The notes under the pieces: generated by a model
Database searches by the model: none
What the model was told of the DNA's origin: nothing
Seen by the model: only the letters and a program-made list of their open reading frames with translations
Shown here: positions 9,225 through 18,816 of the stretch, in pieces
Layout: the number at the start of each line of letters is the position of its first letter
How positions within the stretch are numbered: position 1 is the stretch's first letter
Assembly: GCA_024636005.1 (NCBI GenBank)
Contig: JAGXHV010000042.1
Span: 1-45,524, forward strand
From: Bacillota bacterium
Lineage (GTDB): Bacteria > Bacillota > Clostridia > Peptostreptococcales > Acidaminobacteraceae
Reading direction: 5' to 3'
DNA: 45,524 nucleotides
Translations under genes and position numbers: made by a program

Positions 9225-10388
9225 ATGTTTTTAAACTATTTGAAAGGGTTTGCAGAAGCTAGTGCATTATATAGTGAAGAACCTGAATTTGAGACGACTC
9301 ATCTCGAGAACGTCATTCTTCATTCCATGCATCTAAGTAAAAAAAGGAATCTGGATGAAAAATTGGTAATGGCAATTGCCATGGGTCATGATTTGGGAAG
9401 AACCCATTTGAAAATTCATGGCAAAAAGCACGCTAAAACTGGCTCGAAGCTGATGAAGAAGCTCCTTAAGGATTCAGATTTCAGCGAAGAAGAAAAGAGG
9501 ATCATTTGTGATGCGATTGAACACCATAATGAAAAGAATAAAATCCATAATGAGTATGATGAACTGATCAAGGATGCCGATTCATTGGCCCATAGGGATG
9601 ATGGCATTCTTGCTGAGGACAACAAATATGAACAATCAAGAATCATTGCGAGCGAGTGTGATCTTCTGGAGATGGCATTTGCACCTGTCTTTGAATGGAT
9701 TAGTGTGTATAATGAACATGTCGAAATACTCAAAGCAAAATATTTGGACATGGACAAATGCAATAATCATCCTGAGGAATGGGTTCACGAGATAAGAACC
9801 GGTATAAGAAAGTTAAGAACGATATTGAAGTTGCTTGCACCTTCTGAAAAAAAAATTCAGAGGAAGTTGGATCAGTGGGCACTTGAAATGTCAGAAGCTA
9901 GGTTTCTCCATGTGGCCACAGTGAAATCAGATCGTTTATCTCCAAAAGTGAACAAAAAATTGAATGGACTTTATAAAGAGCTCGGTTCGAAACTCACTCA
10001 AAAGAAAATTGAAAAAAGAATTGAACAATTGAATATAGAGTTTGATCACGAAAAAATCATGTCAGATTCACTTGCTAGGTATGAGCGATTGATCATGGAT
10101 GCTACTCCGAAAAACATGCATAAACTGAGGGTCAAAGGAAAATCCATCAAATATTTGACACAGATGGGACTGATGGAGTTGTCACCTCGTGAGATGGTGG
10201 ACGCAGTGCTCAGACTACATGATTTGCTTGGAGATTATAATGATTTTCTAGAGATGGCTGATTATTTCAAAGACTCAAGTTATAAAGATGAGGCGAAAAA
10301 TCTCATGGAGTCGATTCAAATGGAAATTTTTTTTATACGAAAAATCATTCTTTGTTGTACAACAACAAAGAATGTAAGGTATAATTAG
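9225..10388 (+). CDS. HD-domain / CHAD-domain fusion protein
   Basis: N-term HD (MGHDLGRTHLKIHG, IEHHNEKN, KDADSLAH), C-term CHAD (VHEIRTGIRKLRTILKLL; MHKLRVKGKSIKYL). Confidence 0.85.
   Translation: MFLNYLKGFAEASALYSEEPEFETTHLENVILHSMHLSKKRNLDEKLVMAIAMGHDLGRTHLKIHGKKHAKTGSKLMKKLLKDSDFSEEEKRIICDAIEHHNEKNKIHNEYDELIKDADSLAHRDDGILAEDNKYEQSRIIASECDLLEMAFAPVFEWISVYNEHVEILKAKYLDMDKCNNHPEEWVHEIRTGIRKLRTILKLLAPSEKKIQRKLDQWALEMSEARFLHVATVKSDRLSPKVNKKLNGLYKELGSKLTQKKIEKRIEQLNIEFDHEKIMSDSLARYERLIMDATPKNMHKLRVKGKSIKYLTQMGLMELSPREMVDAVLRLHDLLGDYNDFLEMADYFKDSSYKDEAKNLMESIQMEIFFIRKIILCCTTTKNVRYN
10346..10374. promoter_or_regulatory. Perfect 13-bp inverted repeat CATTCTTTGTTGT-aca-ACAACAAAGAATG
   Basis: Read directly; lies just upstream of TATAATTA (10380) and the amidase operon. 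Confidence 0.5.
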
Positions 10389-10447
10389 TTGTAATTCATG
10401 AAGGAATTGTAATTAAAAAGTCAAATTTCTCAAGGATATAGTTATTT

Positions 10448-11911
10448 ATGAAGGGGAGAAAAATGATGAATCAGGAAATGACAATCTCAAAATTCCATAA
10501 AGCCTTGTTGGAAGGAAAGACAACAGTTAAAGAATTGGTAGAGTACTATTTGGATCGCATCGAGAAAGTCGATCCAAAAATAAAAGCGGTAATCTCCATA
10601 AATATGGATGTTGTCAAAGATGCTGAAAAATTGGACGAGTATTTTAAGAATAATGGGTTGGTCGGACCGCTACACGGTGTGCCAATCCTGGTCAAAGACA
10701 ATATTGAAACTATTGAAAATGCAACTACTGCAGGAAGCTTAAGCCTCAAAGACCATGAACCTCATAGAGACGCTTTTATCATTGAGAGATTAAGAGCAGC
10801 TGGCGGGCTCGTGATCGCCAAGGCTAATCTTCATGAATTTGCGATATGGGGTGAAACCATCAGCTCGATACTTGGTCAGACTATTAATCCATATGACTTC
10901 ACCAGAACTCCAGGTGGATCGAGTGGGGGGACCGGAGCCGGACTGGCCGCTGATTTCGCATTGGTGGGGCTCGGAACTGATACCATCAATTCTGTGCGAT
11001 CTCCAGCTTCAGCCAACAATCTTGTCGGTATCAGACCCACAATTGGCGTAGTAAGTAGATCCGGGATCGTACCTTATTCATATACTCAAGATACGGCAGG
11101 ACCACTAGCTAGAACTGTTGAAGATGCTGTAATGTGTCTGGATGTCATGAAAGGCTATGATAGTGATGACGAGATTACAGCATGGTATTTCAAGAACCAA
11201 TCGGAAACGTTCCAGTCCCATTTGAAACAAGATGGATTAAAAAGCAAACGTGTTGGGGTAATTAAAGAATTGTTTGGTGAGAAAGATGTTCATATGGACA
11301 CCACAACTGCCGTATTGAGTGCAGTTGAACAGATGAGGGCGGGTGGTGCAATCATCATTGAAATCGAGGATATCTTTGACACTGGTGCGCTCGTCAAAGA
11401 AGTAAGTGTTCACCTTCACGATTTTAAGGATCATTTGAACAGTTATTTGGCTACGATTCCAGAATCACTTCCATGTAAAAATATGCAGGAGATAGTGGAT
11501 AGTGGTTTGCATCATCCAGGTGTGAAAGACAACATGCTGACTGCACTCTCGCTTTCTACAGATTCTGATGAGTATAGAATGCGTCTGGTCAAGAGGACGA
11601 AACTCCAAAACAAAGTCATGAAAATAATGGCTGATCACGATTTGGATGCTTTTGTGTATCCACATCAGAAACAATTGGTCTGTAAAGTGGGATCGTCACA
11701 AAACGAACGCAATGGTGTTATTGCTTCTGTTACAGGTTTCCCGTCGATTTGTGTTCCAGTGGGATTCTCAACACCAGATGAAAATGCTCCGATTGGTGTT
11801 CCGATAGGCATGGAGATCATGGGTAGACCGTTCTCTGAAGGTGTGCTCATTGAAATTGCATATGCATATGAACAAATGGCAAAAATGAGGAAAGCACCCA
11901 TAGGATTATAA
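10448..11911 (+). CDS. Amidase-signature family amidase
   Basis: PGGSSGGTGAGLAADFALVGLGTDTINSVRSPAS signature; GPLHGVPILVKDNIET. Start could be one of the internal ATGs (about 10463/10466). Confidence 0.9.
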   Translation: MKGRKMMNQEMTISKFHKALLEGKTTVKELVEYYLDRIEKVDPKIKAVISINMDVVKDAEKLDEYFKNNGLVGPLHGVPILVKDNIETIENATTAGSLSLKDHEPHRDAFIIERLRAAGGLVIAKANLHEFAIWGETISSILGQTINPYDFTRTPGGSSGGTGAGLAADFALVGLGTDTINSVRSPASANNLVGIRPTIGVVSRSGIVPYSYTQDTAGPLARTVEDAVMCLDVMKGYDSDDEITAWYFKNQSETFQSHLKQDGLKSKRVGVIKELFGEKDVHMDTTTAVLSAVEQMRAGGAIIIEIEDIFDTGALVKEVSVHLHDFKDHLNSYLATIPESLPCKNMQEIVDSGLHHPGVKDNMLTALSLSTDSDEYRMRLVKRTKLQNKVMKIMADHDLDAFVYPHQKQLVCKVGSSQNERNGVIASVTGFPSICVPVGFSTPDENAPIGVPIGMEIMGRPFSEGVLIEIAYAYEQMAKMRKAPIGL

Positions 11912-11929
11912 AATAGAAAGGTGGTTATT

Positions 11930-12244
11930 ATGAGTAAAATCAGCGACAACTTAAACTATTTCCAAACAAATCACAAAGAAATTTATGAGGCTTACTCCAA
12001 TTACGGAAAGTTGATTCACAAAGAGGGCGGTCCTCTAGATGAAAAGACAAGATCACTTGTGAAAATCGCCATATCATCGGTCGGAGAACATCATCTGGCT
12101 CTTGAAACCCATATCAGAAAAGCCATAAAAGCAGGTTGTACACTTGAGGAAATTGAACATGTCATACTTTTGACCGCACCATCAGTAGGTTTCCCAAGTA
12201 TGATGGAGTCTTTACTGGTATTCAGGGAATTCATTGAAAAATAA
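11930..12244 (+). CDS. Carboxymuconolactone decarboxylase (CMD)-family protein
   Basis: LDEKTRSLVKIAISSVGEHHLALETHIRKAIKAGCTLEEIEHVILLTAPSVGFPSM; lacks the AhpD CxxC. Confidence 0.8.
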   Translation: MSKISDNLNYFQTNHKEIYEAYSNYGKLIHKEGGPLDEKTRSLVKIAISSVGEHHLALETHIRKAIKAGCTLEEIEHVILLTAPSVGFPSMMESLLVFREFIEK

Positions 12245-12255
12245 GGGGGAATGAA

Positions 12256-13788
12256 ATGGTATATATAGGCGTTTTGCTCGCATCCGTTTTTTGGATTTTG
12301 GTCTTTTCAATCGTATTGAATATGATGGGAAAAGATAACGAGGCACTTGTGGTATTGATCAAGAAATATGCACAAGGTAATTTTCTTGCGGAAAATGATC
12401 AAAAGTTAAGATTCACAAACAACAAAAAATTGGAAGATGAAATTGGCGGACTTCAAAAGACAATGAAGGACTGGCTATATAACATGCTGAAATCTGAACT
12501 TGAATTGTCCAAATATGCCAAAATGTTGCAGGAAAATGCTGAGGAATCATTAAAGCATATGTCTTTGATAGAATCGCAAATCAACATAATCAAGGGCAAC
12601 TCGCATCAGATTGCAAGTGCTTCTCTGGAAAACGCTTCTGTTTCGGAGGAACTTCAGAGTGCCAATGACCAAATGGCAAATGACAGCCATGAGTATATGG
12701 AAGTGACCGAGGGGACAATCAAGAACATTCAGACTGGGAAACACGCTATCGTTGGTGCACTGGAAGGCATTGATGAAGTGGAACTCAAAATGAAAAGCTC
12801 TGTTGATAAAGTCAATGCACTTCAAGACTTGATGGACGCAATTCAGACCATGACTCAAGGCATCTCAAAAATTTCTGACCAGACCAACCTCTTAGCGCTC
12901 AATGCGTCCATTGAATCCGCACGCGCGGGTGAGGCCGGTAGAGGTTTTGCGGTAGTGGCAAATGAAGTCACCAAGTTGGCTGATGAAAGTTCAAGACTCG
13001 CTGAAGATATCGATCGAAAAGTCATGGCGATTGCCGAAAACATGAAATCCGTTGTGACAGAGATCAATGGTGGTATGAAAACAACGCAAGCACTTAAAGG
13101 TAATAATCAGGAAGCGATTTCTCATTTGGATGAAATGGTCAAGGGTTCTGAAAGCATGCTTACATTCATTCGAAATATTTCGATTGGAATTCAGGAACAA
13201 TTGAAGGCAACTGAAGTGTTGTCGGGAAATGTTGAGAAGCTTGCTGGCATAGCTGCAGATTCCGATGGTGCGACTGTAGAGGCTGGAAAAGACGTTGAGG
13301 ACCATCGACATAAAACAAATGAAAATGCGGTTCTTGCACAGTCCATTAAAGGAATTTCACAAAACTTGAATGCATTTGTACAGATGTTTGACGAGGCGCT
13401 TAGCGAAGAATTGTTCAGTACTGGCGAAAAACTTGCAGATATAATGAAAAAGCAAAAGATCGACAATGCTTACCTCCAGAAATTTTCAAAGGAAACCGGA
13501 ATTTCTGAATTTTATATCACTGATGAAAATGGGGTTACGGTACTATCGAACAATCCCGCAGGAATAGGATTTACAATTGAAAATGATCCTACCACTCAAG
13601 CTTATCCGTTTTATGCAATTCTTAAAAATCCGAAACACACAGTCTCACAATCTATGATGGTTAGAGATATTGACGGAAAATACTTTAAGTTTGTAGGGTT
13701 GTCCAGAACGGATCAAAGTGGAATCATTCAGTTAGGACTCAGTCTTGAAGATTTGTTGAAATTCAGAGGAAGATATGCGTTACTTTAA
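12256..13788 (+). CDS. Methyl-accepting chemotaxis protein with C-terminal sensor-like region
   Basis: ISDQTNLLALNASIESARAGEAGRGFAVVANEVTKLADESS hairpin tip; single N-terminal TM; about 130-aa Cache/PAS-like tail (ISEFYITDENGVTVLSNNPAGIGF). Confidence 0.88.
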   Translation: MVYIGVLLASVFWILVFSIVLNMMGKDNEALVVLIKKYAQGNFLAENDQKLRFTNNKKLEDEIGGLQKTMKDWLYNMLKSELELSKYAKMLQENAEESLKHMSLIESQINIIKGNSHQIASASLENASVSEELQSANDQMANDSHEYMEVTEGTIKNIQTGKHAIVGALEGIDEVELKMKSSVDKVNALQDLMDAIQTMTQGISKISDQTNLLALNASIESARAGEAGRGFAVVANEVTKLADESSRLAEDIDRKVMAIAENMKSVVTEINGGMKTTQALKGNNQEAISHLDEMVKGSESMLTFIRNISIGIQEQLKATEVLSGNVEKLAGIAADSDGATVEAGKDVEDHRHKTNENAVLAQSIKGISQNLNAFVQMFDEALSEELFSTGEKLADIMKKQKIDNAYLQKFSKETGISEFYITDENGVTVLSNNPAGIGFTIENDPTTQAYPFYAILKNPKHTVSQSMMVRDIDGKYFKFVGLSRTDQSGIIQLGLSLEDLLKFRGRYALL

Positions 13789-15016
13789 TACAATAGTAGT
13801 TGGTGGAGGACCCAGCGGCATCACTTGTTCTTATCACTTGAAAATGAATAATATTGAACACTTGATTATAGAAAAAGGTGAAATGCTTCAGACGTGGAAG
13901 TATGAACGCTGGGATTCCTTTTATCTCGTGACACCTAACTGGATGACCAATCTTCCGGGGTTGAATCACGAGATTCCATACAATAATGAATATATGTCTA
14001 AAGATGAGATCTTGCGAGTATTTGAGTGTTATCTCAATTTTGTGTGTCCAAATTACATGGAAAATACCAATATAGGTCGCATCTCAAAATGCGAAGAAGG
14101 TTATCTTCTTGAGACGGACCAAGGTAAATTCATGGCTAAGCACATCATAATCGCAACAGGGATGTACAATAATCCTTTTTTTCCCGGAATTAGTGAAAAA
14201 ATCCCTAAAAACATCTTTCAGATGCATTCATCAGACTACAGAAACCCAGATCAACTAAAGCCAGGAAATGTTGTTGTGGTCGGTAGCGGATGGTCTGGTG
14301 TTCAAATTGCACTCGAATTACGTAAGTTGACAGGTCGTGATATATATCTTTCGATAGGAAGCATGACACCGCTGCCAACGGTCTATAGAAATGTAAATGG
14401 CGTATACTGGTTGAATCGATTATCCGGTTTCAAAAAAGGAAAAGCGATACTAAGTTATCATCTCGATGATTTCAAAAATGACAATATTGCCAACAAATTG
14501 AATCAGAATTTGAAACAGTGTCAAATGAAAGGTGTTCAGATTTTAGGTCGAATGAATGATGTGGAAGAGGAAATTCTGATCTTTTCCGATTCGCTTCTCA
14601 AATCCATTGAAGATGCTGATGACTATTTGGACCAGGTCAAAATTAGAATTGAAGAGCATATTGCAAAAGAGAAAGTGGAAGTTTCGAGCGGAACACTGGA
14701 TCATTATAATAATCGTTTGGATTTGGATCTGCTGAACAGGATTACAGAACTTGACTTAGACCGAAACAAAATTGGTAATATCATATGGTGCACTGGTTTT
14801 AAGAGAGATTATTCGTGGATTGATTTGCCGATCTTCAATGAAAAAGGTTTGCCTAAAGTTGAAGATGGAGAATCCATATCTGAAAATATCTACTTTTGCA
14901 GCCTGGGTCTCAAAGTGGACAATAAGCTCAAATCTGCGTTTGGAGTGGGTCTTTTTGCAATCAACGAGTCTGCCGAACGAACTGTTCAAATGTTGCTTGA
15001 TAATACTATGAAGTAA
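13775..15016 (+). CDS. FMO-like NAD(P)/FAD-dependent oxidoreductase
   Basis: VVGGGPSGITCSYHL, ERWDSFYLVTPNWMTNLPG, VVGSGWSGVQIALEL dual Rossmann motifs; 14-nt overlap with the MCP gene. Confidence 0.85.
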   Translation: MRYFNTIVVGGGPSGITCSYHLKMNNIEHLIIEKGEMLQTWKYERWDSFYLVTPNWMTNLPGLNHEIPYNNEYMSKDEILRVFECYLNFVCPNYMENTNIGRISKCEEGYLLETDQGKFMAKHIIIATGMYNNPFFPGISEKIPKNIFQMHSSDYRNPDQLKPGNVVVVGSGWSGVQIALELRKLTGRDIYLSIGSMTPLPTVYRNVNGVYWLNRLSGFKKGKAILSYHLDDFKNDNIANKLNQNLKQCQMKGVQILGRMNDVEEEILIFSDSLLKSIEDADDYLDQVKIRIEEHIAKEKVEVSSGTLDHYNNRLDLDLLNRITELDLDRNKIGNIIWCTGFKRDYSWIDLPIFNEKGLPKVEDGESISENIYFCSLGLKVDNKLKSAFGVGLFAINESAERTVQMLLDNTMK

Positions 15017-15025
15017 GGGGGCACA

Positions 15026-17356
15026 ATGAATATAAAAAATGGTATTGGAATTTCTTTGACAAGAAAAGAAAGTTTGGATAAGGTTTCAGGACGAGTTATG
15101 TATGGGAGCGACAATATGACGCCTCAAATGCTTTATGGTGCTCTTAAATCAAGTCCACATGCACATGCGAAAATTTTAAAGATGGACACTGAAAAAGCTG
15201 AAGCCATGAAAGGCGTCAAAGCAATTTTTACAGGAAATGACTACAAAGACAATTTGGGATTATATCTATGTGATAAACCTCCTGTTGCACGAAATGTCGT
15301 CAGGCATTATGGGGAGGTTGTAGCGGCTGTCGTTGCAGATACGTATGCCAATGCAAAGGCTGCAGCAGATGCGATTGCGGTGGAATACGAAGTGATGACA
15401 CCAATTTTATCACCAATGGAAGCGCTAAGTGATGAAGCGTATATCATTCATGAAGAGATGGAATCATATAGTCACATCAAACCGATTCATCCTGAACCGG
15501 GTACCAACGTCGCAAACAGAACTAAAATTAGAAAAGGTAATCCCACAGAGGCTTTTAAAAGTGCTCATGTGACTATAGAGACTTTTGTTGAAATACCACC
15601 GGGAGACCATGTTGCCATGGAACCCAGAGTGGCTATCGCAGAAATCAAAAAGACCGGAAATGTCCATATTTTGTCGTCGACTCAAGCGCCTTTTGTTGTC
15701 AAAGGGTTGATGCATCAATTCTTCGGAATCGATCCAGGGAAAATTATTGTGAAAGCACCCTTGATTGGTGGTGGATTCGGAGGTAAGGCCGGGATCCAAC
15801 TTGAAGGTCTAGCTTATTTGCTATCGTTAAAAGTTGGAGGTAGACCTGTAAAACTCGTCAACACACGTGAGGAAGATTTGACCGGTTCTCCTGGACATAT
15901 TGGACTTCAAGCGAAAGTTAAAATAGCCGCTGATGCCGAAGGAAAAATCATGGGCATGGATATGGATTATTATTTCAACAGTGGCGCATATGCCGATTAT
16001 GCTGTCAACGTCTCCAGAGCGGCAGCGATTTCTTGTACTGGACCATATTATGTACCCAATATAAGATGCGACTCCATGTGTATTTATACCAACATGCCAT
16101 TTGCCACAGCCTATAGAGGGTTCGGACATATTGAAATGGCATTCGCTATCGAACGCGCCATGGATGAACTGGCAAATGCGCTGGAGATGGATCCACTTGA
16201 ACTCAGAATTAAAAATGGAGTCAAACCACATGATACCACACCCGTTCAAAGTGTACTCAATGAGAGCACGGGAGATATTATCAAGTGTTTTGAAGAAGTT
16301 GGAGCAATGCTCGGTGGTGACATTGGAGCCATAGAACAGATGGATAACAATGTGGTTCGTGTCAAAGGTGTTACTGGACTCTGGAAAGCGCCTGCCATGC
16401 CAACCAATACAGATGCTGGTGCTATTCTTACGTTCAATGCCGACGGCAGTTGCAACCTAAACACTGGCGTTGTTGAAATCGGTCAAGGCACAAAGACCGG
16501 ACTTGCTCAAATCGCATCTGAACGACTTGGAATACCAGTGGATAAGGTACATGTAGTCATGGAAGTGGACACAAGCATTTCTCCAAGCGATTGGGCAACT
16601 GCTGCCAGCCGCGGCCTTATGATGGCTGGAATGGCAACACTTGAAGCTTGTGAAGATGCTGAAAATCAAATCAAAGAAATTGCATCGGCAGTATTGAGAG
16701 TGCCGACAAGAGATCTGAAAGTGGCTGGCGAACGCGTTTTTGTACCGGATGAACCCAAAATAGGACTAAACCTTTCTGAGGTGGTGCTAGGCTATGTCTA
16801 TCCAAATGGAAACGCAATCCATGGACAAGTGATCGGTTCCGGAAAATATATCGCAAAACATCTGACGGACATAGATCCTGAAACCGGAGAAGGTCATCCG
16901 GATCTCGAATGGACACTCGGTGCTGAGGGCGTTGAAATTGAAGTGAATTTAAGTACTGGAAAATATAAGATTCTAAAAGCGGTTTGTTGCATCGATGTCG
17001 GCAAAGTGATCAGTCCGGCATTGGCAAGAGGACAAATTGTTGGTGGCATGGCAATGGGTATGGGCTATACAACCATGGAGGGTTTCACATTCAATGATAG
17101 GGGACAGGTCACCAATGGTGTTCTTAGAGATTATAAGATCATGCGTTATGGGGACGAACCAGAATACCAAGTTAAATTTCTCGAAACGCCTCAGCAAGAT
17201 GGACCATATGGTGCGAGAGGGCTTGGGGAACAATCCGTAATAGGAATGCCAGGCGCAATCGCAAACGCACTTTCAAGAGCTGTTGGCAAAGGAATGAACC
17301 AGATTCCATTGACACCGGAGAAAGTTTGGAAGACATCAATGGAGGTGAAGAGATGA
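15026..17356 (+). CDS. Xanthine dehydrogenase-family molybdopterin-binding subunit (copy 1)
   Basis: APLIGGGFGGKAG, AYRGFGHIEMAFAIERAMDELA, ARGLGEQSVIG (catalytic Glu). Confidence 0.93.
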   Translation: MNIKNGIGISLTRKESLDKVSGRVMYGSDNMTPQMLYGALKSSPHAHAKILKMDTEKAEAMKGVKAIFTGNDYKDNLGLYLCDKPPVARNVVRHYGEVVAAVVADTYANAKAAADAIAVEYEVMTPILSPMEALSDEAYIIHEEMESYSHIKPIHPEPGTNVANRTKIRKGNPTEAFKSAHVTIETFVEIPPGDHVAMEPRVAIAEIKKTGNVHILSSTQAPFVVKGLMHQFFGIDPGKIIVKAPLIGGGFGGKAGIQLEGLAYLLSLKVGGRPVKLVNTREEDLTGSPGHIGLQAKVKIAADAEGKIMGMDMDYYFNSGAYADYAVNVSRAAAISCTGPYYVPNIRCDSMCIYTNMPFATAYRGFGHIEMAFAIERAMDELANALEMDPLELRIKNGVKPHDTTPVQSVLNESTGDIIKCFEEVGAMLGGDIGAIEQMDNNVVRVKGVTGLWKAPAMPTNTDAGAILTFNADGSCNLNTGVVEIGQGTKTGLAQIASERLGIPVDKVHVVMEVDTSISPSDWATAASRGLMMAGMATLEACEDAENQIKEIASAVLRVPTRDLKVAGERVFVPDEPKIGLNLSEVVLGYVYPNGNAIHGQVIGSGKYIAKHLTDIDPETGEGHPDLEWTLGAEGVEIEVNLSTGKYKILKAVCCIDVGKVISPALARGQIVGGMAMGMGYTTMEGFTFNDRGQVTNGVLRDYKIMRYGDEPEYQVKFLETPQQDGPYGARGLGEQSVIGMPGAIANALSRAVGKGMNQIPLTPEKVWKTSMEVKR

Positions 17357-18174
17357 TCGCATACAATCTTGATTACTTTAAACCAGAGACAACTGAAGAG
17401 GCATATGAATGCATGAAATCGCTGAAAGAGGAAAAAGTCAATGCTCTTTATTATTCAGGAGGCACTGAGGTAATCACCAATCTCAGAAAAGGCGCTGTAA
17501 AGGCCGATGCGGTAATCGACCTTAAAGGAATTGGTGAAATGTCAGAAATCCTCGTTGAAGACCAATACATCATTGTTGGAGCAAATGTTCCGCTGAATGC
17601 GATGATAGAACATGTAGAACTGGGAACTGTGATGCCGATTCTCAATAAAATTGCTGATCATACCGTCAGAAATGCATTGACCATTGGCGGAAATATTTGT
17701 GGTAAATTGCCATTTAGAGAAGCAGTGCTCCCTCTGCTGGCATTGAACTCTCTAGTAAAATGGGTCGATGAGAGCGGAGTTAAAGAATCTTTGCTTAGAG
17801 ATGTTTTTGATAAAAGATTGAAATTGCCTCCAAATGCATTTTTATATCAGATTATGATCCCAAGAAAAGCAAGTGGAAAGATGATGTCAAAGAGAATGGA
17901 AGCCCACACTGAAGTTGATTACCCAATTTTACATGTGGTCATGAATATATCTGATACTGAAGTGTTTGTTGGTTTATCCGGATTCGCAAGTTTTCCGGTT
18001 TATCAGGTGGTACCAAGAAATGAGTACGACGAGTGGTCTGATCCGGTGGAATCGATTGCTGCGATGTTTGAAAAAGATGCAAAATCAGATGAGCGTGCCA
18101 GCAAAGAATATCGAGTTCATCTTTTGAAAAACCAGATTGCATTGTTTACCGGAGGTGCTTATGATTCAATATAG
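17353..18174 (+). CDS. Xanthine dehydrogenase-family FAD-binding subunit (copy 1)
   Basis: YYSGGTEVITNLRKG, VRNALTIGGNICGKLPF; ATGA overlap with upstream gene. Confidence 0.87.
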   Translation: MIAYNLDYFKPETTEEAYECMKSLKEEKVNALYYSGGTEVITNLRKGAVKADAVIDLKGIGEMSEILVEDQYIIVGANVPLNAMIEHVELGTVMPILNKIADHTVRNALTIGGNICGKLPFREAVLPLLALNSLVKWVDESGVKESLLRDVFDKRLKLPPNAFLYQIMIPRKASGKMMSKRMEAHTEVDYPILHVVMNISDTEVFVGLSGFASFPVYQVVPRNEYDEWSDPVESIAAMFEKDAKSDERASKEYRVHLLKNQIALFTGGAYDSI

Positions 18175-18643
18175 TGGAAATGTCAATATTCAGTTGAATG
18201 TCAATCGTGAAATCCATGAAGTGGTTGTAATGCCTCAGGATACTTTGCTCAGGGTATTAAGAGAAAAAGTTGGATATACGGGTCCCAAAGCGGGATGTGA
18301 GAACGGAGATTGTGGAGCTTGTACGGTTTTACTAGATGGAAAACCGGTTAAAGCCTGTCTCATGCTTGCGGTTGAAACTGTGGGAAAAGAAATTTTGACT
18401 GTTGAAGGCCTTGAAGATACTGAGATTCAAAAGGCATTCGTATCCGAAGGTGGATTCCAGTGTGGTTTTTGTACAGCGGGATTTCTTATGAATGCATTTG
18501 CACTACTTGAGACTAAGCCGGATGCAAATGAAGCGGAAAAAAAAGATTGGCTAAGCGCAAATCTATGTCGGTGCACTGGATATGAAGGTATTGAAAATGC
18601 CCTAAACCTTGCACAAAAGAGAGTTCAAGAGAAAAAAAGATAA
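18161..18643 (+). CDS. (2Fe-2S)-binding subunit of Mo hydroxylase (copy 1)
   Basis: CENGDCGACTVLLDGKPVKAC and CGFCTAGFLMNA...NLCRCTGYEGI. Confidence 0.93.
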   Translation: MIQYSGNVNIQLNVNREIHEVVVMPQDTLLRVLREKVGYTGPKAGCENGDCGACTVLLDGKPVKACLMLAVETVGKEILTVEGLEDTEIQKAFVSEGGFQCGFCTAGFLMNAFALLETKPDANEAEKKDWLSANLCRCTGYEGIENALNLAQKRVQEKKR

Positions 18644-18666
18644 GAACGATCCGCGTTCTTATCTTT
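18636..18666. terminator. 13-bp perfect hairpin at xdh stop codon
   Basis: AAAGATAAGAACG-atccg-CGTTCTTATCTTT overlapping TAA 18641-18643. Confidence 0.6.
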
Positions 18667-18790
18667 CAGACTGTAGACAAACGCCCAAATCCATCGTTAC
18701 TGGATAAAATCCATTTCAGTTACGACGCTATAGGTCACGCCTTCACTGGATTATATCCGTGCCTTGACTTTGAACGTTTACTACAGTCTG
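18667..18790. repeat. Intergenic element with 10-bp perfect terminal inverted repeat
   Basis: CAGACTGTAG (18667-18676) / CTACAGTCTG (18781-18790), stem continues AAACG/CGTTT; internal CACTGGATTATATCCGTG hairpin. Confidence 0.5.
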
Positions 18791-18816
18791 CAGTTTAATG
18801 ACTTTGTCATCACCCT

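Noticed and set aside
10388-10420. Direct repeats of TTGTAATT upstream of the amidase gene as an operator
   Set aside because: AT-rich short repeat, only two copies, weak compared with the adjacent palindrome.
10904-11010. Variant amidase nucleophile region DTINSVRSPAS as a catalytic anomaly
   Set aside because: The Ser after DTxN/DTGG is present and such variants occur in amidase-signature enzymes; not convincingly unusual.
15026-18643. Aerobic-type CO dehydrogenase (CoxLMS) for copy 1
   Set aside because: Mo subunit has an AYRGFG-type loop rather than the CoxL VAYRCSFR motif, so the CoxD/E-like neighbours do not make it a CODH.
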